This document shows, piece by piece, positions 19,154 to 27,400 of a DNA stretch of 30,965 nt; the first letter of the stretch is position 1, and each line of letters opens with the position of its first letter. Below the pieces are notes generated by a model, which was not told the origin of the DNA, made no database searches, and saw only the letters and a program-made list of their open reading frames with translations. Position numbers and translations under genes: made by a program. The DNA is from Nemertoderma westbladi (Eukaryota > Xenacoelomorpha > Nemertodermatida > Nemertodermatidae). The DNA is taken from positions 1-30,965 of the forward strand of contig JAUCBJ010005995.1 of NCBI GenBank assembly GCA_032718475.1, in the 5' to 3' direction.

Positions 19154-19670
19154 TGTAATAATGATGTAATAATAATGTTAAATTAATATACTGTATTGTT
19201 GAATTTAAATAGTTTTTAAAGTAACCCAGCCGTAATTCTCGTAACCCGACCACTTTTATAGTCACACGCTCTGATTTGTATTGCGGGTTGCCATACTGGA
19301 GTGGGCTGGTGGTCGCAGCAGCTCGGTTGATCTTGATATTGTCTCACTTGGCTTTTAAAGACGACAGACTACAGTATTAGTGTCCCCTTTTTCCGCCACC
19401 CCACATGGGTCCTGCACATCCACTTCACCCCTTCCATCTCTAGAACTACAATAAAGCCGATACATTCAACTCAGTATTATTGTCCCATACACTACAAATA
19501 TGAATACGTACTGTAGGTAAAGGAATGTAATTCAGTGAGGTGACAATAGCCCAAGTCCACGAGTCATTCGTGTCCGTCCGCATTGTACTTCGAATAAGAT
19601 ACACACTAATAACAAGCTTGCCAGCCGAGAGCTGGCAATAATGGATGGACCCATTGCTATCAACAATGCG

Positions 19671-19830
19671 CATATGCAGGGCAGCCTAAATAAAGAAAAA
19701 CGCAAACCGAAACATTGGGCAAAGTAGGCCTACCGTCTGTACAATACAATTATTATTGTTGTACTGTAACAAATTACGCGGCTATGCAGGGCAGCCTAAT
19801 AACGAAAAACTCATAACGAAACATTGGGCG
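19671..19830. repeat. Pair of about 48-bp direct repeats, 111 bp apart
   Basis: TATGCAGGGCAGCCTAA ... GAAAAAC ... AACGAAACATTGGGC at 19673-19718 recurs with few changes at 19784-19829 (GCTATGCAGGGCAGCCTAAT, then ACGAAACATTGGGCG). No element ends were found. Confidence 0.7.
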
Positions 19831-19969
19831 AATGCGACATGCGACGACGCCTCAACTTTTCTTTGCTGATATCGACCCTGATGTGTCTCCGCGGGTTCCG
19901 GTCAGCTGCCAGACGACCAGTGAGGGTGGCAGTTGCTGACGCATCTATCGTGTTGGCGAAGGCGGACAT
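19811..19969 (-). CDS. Possible small ORF or exon, unknown product
   Basis: An ATG-started frame of 52 codons on the minus strand, lying in the only GC-rich patch of this intergenic stretch. It begins MSAFANTIDASATATLTGRL and continues with a basic segment (RNPRRHIRVDISKEKLRRRRM). The frame is also open for about 17 codons upstream of the ATG. Local GC content and basic, charged composition are unlike the flanking AT-rich noise. The C-terminal nine residues fall in a directly repeated DNA segment. I do not recognise any family. It could be an exon, a relic or chance. Confidence 0.15.
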   Translation of the reverse strand: MSAFANTIDASATATLTGRLAADRNPRRHIRVDISKEKLRRRRMSHSPNVSL

Positions 19970-19999
19970 GGATCCAGCACTGTTTGTGTGAGGGACTAT

Positions 20000-21460
20000 T
20001 GCTGCTGTACTGTAGTATTAAACCATCTCATGTAGGCCTACTGTGGTAAATAGCCAGTAGGTTATACATTTGTGCTTTTATGGTTGCCAGTTTTGCTAGT
20101 TTTGTCAGCTGGTGGCTTGTTTTATAATAAACTTATTAATAAAGTAAATGTGCCGAAAGGTTTCAAAAAAAACATTTGGCAAAGTACAAAATAGTAGTAC
20201 AGTACAGTATATATATATATACTATACAGTAGGCCATTATGTTAAAAAAAACAATGTTTGTAGGAAATGTATCTTCTCATACAATTCTAAACGAAATAAA
20301 GCGAAATTTTGCAAAAAGCATGTGCAATAAATGCTCCCTATGGGGTTTCGACAGAATTTTGAAAGAGTGAATTCTACGATTATGATCGGTCAGTCTAGAA
20401 TTAATTTCACTGTTGCTAGGCAACCAAAAGGTCCCACGCAAAATAAACCTTGCATAGACAAACTAGGTCTGATAATGAACCTATCATCAAAGTATCATCC
20501 AATTCCATCAACTACATGCAAGAAGTTGTGTGTACAAACAAACACGTGTGAGAAATAAGGATATCCAAATTGGATCCGTTCAACATCCAACTTGAATCCG
20601 TCCAACATCCTACTTGGATCCGTCCAACATCCAAATTGGATCCGTCCAACATCCAACTTGGATCCGCGTATACATTTTTGTTGTAAAATAAAGTTTACAT
20701 TTTTTTAAATTTTCTCAAATTTTACAATAAGAATTATGGAAATAATATTAAAGTAAAAACGTTTTTGAAGATATGAAAGTTAGCGTCTGTGATACCAACT
20801 ATACGTTAGGCCTACTTAGAAAACTAATGTAATGGTACAATGCAGAATAAAATTAGTTATTTGTGAATAAAGTAAGAAATCAAGCAAAATTACAAGTAAA
20901 TAAAGGTTTTAGTCTTGCTATACAGTATTCCGCCATATTGTCGGCATTGTGAATGCGCAATAATTACATATCCGTAATAATAAATTGTTTAATTTGCCGA
21001 AGATATGTTCTGGACTGTTGAATCTAATAATTTGTCTCGGTTAACTGGTTAAATGTATTTATTATTTTCAGTTTTCCAGACGCGAAGGTTTAAATAAAAC
21101 CAGCCTTAAGAAGAGTTGACATAATATAGCAGGATGAAACCAAATTATTACAATTAAAAATAATAATTATTGATATAATAATTATTAATTACTTAGGAAA
21201 AAAGTATAATTTTTTTTCACTATTCTCGAGGCATTTTATTTACTGAGCGCATTTACCGATAAAACAGACATCAAACAGCCAAAGGGAATAAATTATCTGA
21301 AAGAAAGTGACCAATGCATCTACAGTAATTCAGAACATGCAGACATGGCATGCATGGCCTTCCCTAGCGAAGTCCGGATTTACGTCAGTCTGTCAGACTG
21401 TGTGCCAGTCCTTGCTTCAGTAGTCCTTGGCTACGCCAGTCAGTCTGGGAAATTAGCCCA
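20000..21460. other. AT-rich intergenic stretch
   Basis: Apart from the 22-bp tandem repeat at 20567-20666, nothing recognised. Two short frames (20148-20330 and 20331-20558) lie back to back in the same phase separated by one TAA, with no similarity to a known family. Confidence 0.45.
20567..20666 (+). repeat. 22-bp tandem repeat, about 4.5 copies
   Basis: Unit TCCGTCCAACATCCAACTTGGA with single-base variants (TTCAAC, CCTACT, CCAAATTGG). Each unit includes the near-palindrome CCAA(A/C)TTGG followed by a GGATCC. Confidence 0.92.
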
Positions 21461-21461
21461 A

Positions 21462-21524
21462 TAGGGAAATTTTAAAATTTCCCTATAGGGAAACTTTTAT
21501 TTCCCTATAGGGAAATTTTAGCAT
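21462..21524. repeat. Cluster of TTTCCCTATAGGGAAA palindromes (left)
   Basis: Two perfect copies of the 16-bp palindrome TTTCCCTATAGGGAAA, preceded by a half copy ATAGGGAAATTTTAAAATTT that is itself palindromic. The matching cluster is on the other side of foldback D, at 22989-23087. Confidence 0.85.
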
Positions 21525-21664
21525 AATGGCTATGGCGCATTCCCTGACTGCCTGAGGACATAGCGCATTAAGTGAGATATACTAGGTCATTGTGTCATTC
21601 ACCTCTACGCTCTACCCTATCTTCAATATAACTACTGCCACAAGGCAGCCAACTACTACCCTGG

Positions 21665-22944
21665 ACAAGTCCCTAAAAGGTGCCACCCTGCTCCATAGCG
21701 CGGGAAATTCAATTGATTGAAAGACATGTAATTTGTACTGGAAAGGGTGGCAGATCAGATCTGCTACCTATATTTTGGCGGTAAATTCAAATCCTGAAAT
21801 CTGTTTTAACGTTGAATACATGAATAGAGTAAGACTAAATGTAATTCATTGAATCAGAATAAATTATTTCTTATCGGTTTAACTCACTCATCCATTATTG
21901 TTGTTGTTTTATCTATTCTGGGACTTCGAGCAGCACGTGAACAAATAAACTGGCTGGATGGGACTTCGAGCAGCACGTGAACAAAACTAAACCAGCACGT
22001 TAACTAGTCTGGGACTTCGAGCAGCACGTGAACAACTAATCTGACTGGTTAACTAGTCTGAGACTTCGAGCAGCACGTTAACAACTAAGCTGACTTGTTA
22101 ACAGTCTGGGACTTCGAGAAGCACGTGAACAACTAAATCAGTACGTTAACTAGTCTGGGGCATAGAGCAGCACGTGAACAAATAAACTGGCTGGATACCT
22201 AGTCTGGGACTTCGAGCAGCACGTGAACGAAACTAAACCAGCACGTTAACTAGTTTGGGGCTTCGAGCAGCACGTGAACAACTAAGCTGACTGGTTAACT
22301 ATAGTCTGGTACTTCCAGTAGCACGTGAACAACTAAGCTGACTGGTTAACTAGTCTGGGACTTCGAGCAAAATCGAAGCAAAAACTTCTATCAGTAAAAT
22401 GTAAAGAACATTTATTATTTGCTTGTATCAGTTATAATTACATCAGAACATTATAATTATAACAATATAGCAGGGAACTGCATAGTAAAATATATCGCAG
22501 GTAAGCCTACTGTAATAACAATAGGTGTATAATGCTTCTGCCTATACTGCTATCTGGCTATATCTGTCCCAGACATGTACCAGACTGGTTAACCAGTCAG
22601 CTTAGTTGTTTACGTGCTGCTCGAAGTCCCAGACTTGTTAACCAGCCAGTTTAGTTGTTCACGTGCTGCTCGAAGTCCCAGAATAGATAAATCAACAACA
22701 TTACCGGATGACTGGATGAGTGAGTTAAACCGATAATAAATAATTGATTCTGATTCAATGAATTACATTGGCAGATTGGTCTTACTCTATCAGTCTATAA
22801 TGTATTCAATGTTAAAACAGATTTGAATTTACCACCAATAGGTGGCAGATCTGATCTGCCACCCTTTCCAGTACAAATAACATGTCTTTCAATCATTTGA
22901 ATTTCCCGCGCTATGGTGCAGGGTGGCACCTTTTAGGGACTTGT
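21665..22944. mobile_element. Foldback DNA transposon D with tandem repeats in its arms (9-bp TSD)
   Basis: A 1280-bp element sits between two perfect copies of CTACCCTGG (21656-21664 and 22945-22953). Its ends ACAAGTCCCTAAAAGGTGCC and GGCACCTTTTAGGGACTTGT are exact reverse complements, and pairing continues about 250 bp (21665-21908 with 22686-22944) with few mismatches. Inside the left arm is a tandem array of about ten roughly 50-bp units, CTGGGACTTCGAGCAGCACG TGAACAACTAA. The right arm holds two inverted units (22575-22685). The centre, 22376-22574, is unique and non-coding. No transposase. Long arms containing tandem repeats plus a 9-bp duplication fit a MULE-type foldback element (inferred). 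High arm identity suggests a fairly recent insertion. Confidence 0.88.
21909..22375 (+). repeat. Roughly 50-bp tandem array inside foldback D
   Basis: About ten units of GGGACTTCGAGCAGCACGTG AACAACTAAGCTGACTGGTT AACTAGTCT, with length variants. The core CTTCGAGCAGCACGTG matches CTTCGCGCAGCACGTG of the satellite at 3746-5160 except for one base. Confidence 0.9.
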
Positions 22945-22988
22945 CTACCCTGGGGGTTTTACAGACATGTGAACATTAACTTTGCCTG

Positions 22989-23087
22989 TTTCCCTATAGG
23001 GAAACATGTATATATTTCCCTATACGGAAATTTTACCATGGAAATCTCTCACAATGACATCAGAAATTTCCCGATAGGGAAATATTG
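22989..23087. repeat. Cluster of TTTCCCTATAGGGAAA palindromes (right)
   Basis: One perfect copy (about 22989), one with a single change (TTTCCCTATACGGAAA, about 23015) and one with a single change near 23067 (TTTCCCGATAGGGAAA). Together with the left cluster they bracket foldback D, outside its target duplications. Confidence 0.85.
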
Positions 23088-24438
23088 CCATAACAGTTTA
23101 GGTGGGCCTGCGATGGTTTAATTAAATTGAATGATAACTGATATAACTTATAACCTGATAACTGGATAACTGCACAAGTGTGTTATTAGTGTGCCAATTA
23201 TGAATTAAATGGACTGCTAAATTAACTGCACTGTGTATTACTGTGTGCCTTGTAGTATTACAGTATTAGAGATACCTACAACATTACTAATTCTGAATTC
23301 AGCAATACTGCATGCACATGTAATACAGCAATACCTGAATACAGTACTGCAGTACGGTAAGTAAGTGGAAATGTTTGAATGCTAATAAGTAATAGGCCTA
23401 ACCAAGGCTGAAAAGCGCGCGGAACTGAAATAAAAGTGCGCAAAATTATGTGAAAGACAACAAAAGTGCGCAGTAATCTGTGCAAAATATCAAGTCATAA
23501 AGTGCGCGGACAGGCGGATGAGGTGTAAAAAAGTTTACTGTTTACATGCATCTATGTAATGTAATGTAATGTAATTGCACTCCAAATAATTGCACCAACA
23601 AATAAAATAATTAATTATTTAAAATTAATCTTAATGACATACATATTCACAAAATGAAATTGAATTAGACCTTTAATTAAACAATTATATGTATGGAGGG
23701 AGAAGATAACCCAGGCAATGTTGCACTTACGAGCGTATCTCTATTGGAATTAAGTAAAAATATTGCAAACTAAAAAAATAAAATGGTAAAACACGGTCAG
23801 TCATTATGAACAGAGAAAATATAAAAAAAAATAAAAATAAAAATCAAATCAAAATCAAAATACAAAATTCTCTAAAGTGAGAAAAATAATTTGCTACAAA
23901 AAATTTCGCTTGCTTCGCTCGCATTCCTTTGCATTTTGCATTGTCAGATTGCTCAAATGTCTAAATTTCGCTCACTTTGAGTTTTGCTCGCGTTTCTTTT
24001 TCATTTTGCATTGTTACTGAAAAAAATTTGCTAGCTTCGCTCGCGTATGTTTTTCGTTTTTTTTTTTTTTTAAATGAGGTGTGCGCGTTTTTTTCGGTGC
24101 ATGCGTGGTAGGCCTATATTGTCCAATTTTGCGCAGACGAAGTGCGCGGTTCAGTGGTGGTTTGCAGCCTGGTGCCTGGGTAGGCCTACAACAATCTGAC
24201 AATCTCATTGCATTACCTCATGCCTCAGCCAGCAAACCAGTCCAGCCCAGCAGTAATCTGTTCAGTCTTTCTTTATTCTGTCAGTCTATAACTTTCTGAC
24301 AGTGTTATTTATACTGTTATAGGCATACATCTTGCACATTATTACTTTATCTACCGGCAGACCGGTCCGGTACAGGTACTTCTTGCAGTTTGATCTTGAA
24401 TTAAATTAAAATTAAATTAAGCAGTGTTGTCTAGAGAT
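23088..24438. other. Intergenic stretch upstream of Drosha
   Basis: No gene seen. Holds degenerate AAGTGCGC repeats (about 23410-23510), a (TAATG)n microsatellite (about 23553-23573), an A-rich stretch (about 23820-23860) and a degenerate roughly 70-85-bp tandem repeat containing TTCGCTCGC and CATTTTGCATTGT (about 23885-24060). The Drosha promoter should lie at its right end. CTACCGGCAGACCGGTCCGG (24351-24370) is notably GC-rich, and I see no clear TATA box. Confidence 0.5.
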
Positions 24439-27400
24439 ATGTTTAATTTTTCTCAACATCACAGCGGAGACAACCAAAGTGACAATCCCAACCTGAGACC
24501 ACTCCCCTTTCCTCATCAGCAGCCAACCGGTAATGGTAGTTCCCATAGATTAGGCCTACCTGACCTCATGGACATTGTAATACCCCAACCAAGAGTCCTT
24601 CAAACAAACACTGGTAACTGCCAGTCCGCTCCAAATCATCCGAGCATGGCACTCCCCGTTACTGAACACCAAATGAGTGTCCAGACTCCATCTCAAACTC
24701 CAGGCGCTGAATACCAAATGGGTGTAGCTTTACTATCCAAGAATCAATCTCAAACTCCATGGACCGGTCACCAAGTATGCGCCAATATACTGAATCACAA
24801 TCTCTCACACAATCAGCGCACTGAACACCGAATGAGTGCCTGGGAACCGACCAATACTGAGAGCAGCATGAGTCATCGCCAGTCTAATTATCAACATTTT
24901 CCGAGACTTATGGATATTGAAATACCCCAACCAAGAGTCCTTCAAACAAACACTGATAACTGTCAGTCCGCTCCAAATAATCCGACCATGGCTCTCGCTC
25001 CCACCGAACACCATATAACTGTCCAGACTCCATCTCAAACTCCAGGCGCCGAATACCAAATGCGTGTAACTGTACCATCCAAGAATCAATCTCAAACTCC
25101 ATGGACCGGTCTCCAAGTGTGCACCAATATACCAACCCAAAATCTCTCTCAGAATCAGCGCACTGAACACCGAATGAGTGCCCAGGAACCGACCAATACT
25201 GAGAGCAGCATGAGTCATCGCCAGTCTAATTATCAACATTTTCCAAGACTTATGGATATTGAAATACAACGACCTCGATCTTTGTGTAGAAACACTGGTG
25301 AAAGTGTGAAAAAGTTATGCGAAGAGTCGAATCGTTTGTGTGAAACTGTCAAGTTTATTGAAAAACAAGATAATAGGCCTATATATGATATCAATGCTGA
25401 TCTCTCTGGTGGAGAATATAACACTTTCAACGAATATCCAAACACTAAATCAAGTAGCAAAGGGATGCAGGAATATTCTAATTCAAAACGTAGCCATGAA
25501 GGACATGCCATCACTCAAGTTTCTGGAAATAATATTGCTTCTACCGGTAGTAGTGATCAGGTTATGACGAAGTTCCGAGATTGTAAACATAGCAAGGTTT
25601 GTGTTGAGAAAGAGAGATATGCATTCAACAACTTTAGTGAAGGGCCAAATACTCAAGAGTTGTCGACTGCGAATATTCCACTCACCGAACACCAAATGAT
25701 ACCTGTGAAGAATACCTATCAAAATCAACGAACTGAGCCCCACATGAGTCTTCCTCCGTCGAACTATCGACAATTGCCAGGACTTATGGGTATTGAAATA
25801 CCTCGGCCGCAGTCTTCACATAGAAGCACTACTGATAATGTGAATCAATTATATGAAGATTCGAATCATATCAGTGAAAGTTCAAACAAATATAGACGAG
25901 TCGCATCTGATGCTGCTGATGCCAACATGGTGGAAAGACAAGATTATAATCGTTTCTTGTCGGTATCTCGGAATGGTGGGGCTCGACGTTCTAATTCACA
26001 GTTATCTTGGAGTGTCCCAGACGTACAGACTAATGTTATACGGAATCCCAGGAAACATGATTCAGGAGCTAATTTATCGAGAAATCGCTATGTCAGTAAT
26101 TGGGCTGCCTCTGGAAATGGGAAACCAGGTGGTAAACTCCAACAAAGTAACCCATTCTATAAGTCGTCATCCCCACAAGCAAACAAACGTTCTAGATACT
26201 ATGATGACAATGACAGTGATCATAGCGATAAAATCAAACGAGCAAAGTGCCAAACTTACAATGATCCACCACAACAGGTCAATGATATGACAAACTACCA
26301 GTTTCAAAGAATTTCCAAATTCAGGCAACATGATCATTCGAGGCCCAATGCTAGAATGCACCAGAACCGACATGGGACCTGGGACAAGAGCACTCGGCAT
26401 GCCAGCAAACACAATGATCCTATTAACAAACACTCAGTTATTCCGTTTGTGTGCTCATCACACGCGGATGCCTATTATCTTATACATTCGATTCATCGGG
26501 ACTTGAAGGTTGTTAAAGCCACCGATAGTTTGATTCACCTAATAGATTCGTTTGCAACAGAATTACGATGGAAGCATTCTACAACCGAAGCAGAATATAA
26601 ATACGCAATAGATATTAGTTTTGTTTCTACCATAAACTCGATGGTTGAAAACATGCAGGAGTTCAATCAAAAAGCGATTACTGGTAGTATAAAAGGTGAA
26701 ACAGATATTGGTGGTAAGGGAGTGGCATGTGGGTCAGGAAATCCCGTTAGTGATAAAACAACATCAGTTTCAAGCAAACCTGGATGTATCACTGATAAAA
26801 TCATGGATAATGTCAATAAGACAGACACTTTTGAGAAAACTCCTTGCGAGATAGTCGCGTCAAAGTTACGCACTCTCCGCTGTCAGCCGTTCACATCGTT
26901 GGAGGAGGAACTCACAACGGAATGGTCCATCTGCACGGACGAGAGTAACAACTCTATGGAGCGCAACTACTACCACCATTCCCCGCAGTATTTCGCGCTC
27001 AAGAGAATGGATCCGGATAGACTGAACCCCGAGCTGTGGTTCAATACGCCCGGCCAGGTATTAGATGGGCCGGCGTGCCATCCATTGTGCGATCGCAGCT
27101 CCGGTATTGCTCACGGCTGGTACCCTGGGAACACCGCCTTCCCATCTTGCGATCCCTTCTCCAACAATCTCGACCGCCTCCACCATTATGTTATCTCCGT
27201 CTCCCCAACTCAGAACTATTTCGGGAGTTTTTCTTCCACGATATTCTTCGACGACCACACATATAAATTCCAAGGTTTTTCTATTTTCTCTCACGAGTCG
27301 TTAGACGAGTTAAAGTCGTGTAATTTCTACCGCTACAATCTCAAATATACCATTTCGGTTGATCCACAGAAACCACCAACTAATTTCACAATAAAGGAAT

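Noticed and set aside
19446-19673. 75-codon ATG-started frame on the minus strand
   Set aside because: No recognisable domain, no splice signals that convince, and composition like the surrounding DNA.
20148-20558. Two adjacent in-phase frames, possibly one gene split by a stop
   Set aside because: Composition follows the AT-rich background and no motif or family is recognisable.
21909-22375. CRISPR array (regular repeats of about 50 bp)
   Set aside because: The repeats are directly adjacent without unique spacers of constant length, vary in length and lie inside a foldback transposon arm in eukaryotic DNA.
24424-24438. Five extra N-terminal residues for Drosha
   Set aside because: They would need a GTG start just after an in-frame TAA. 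The ATG at 24439 is preferred.
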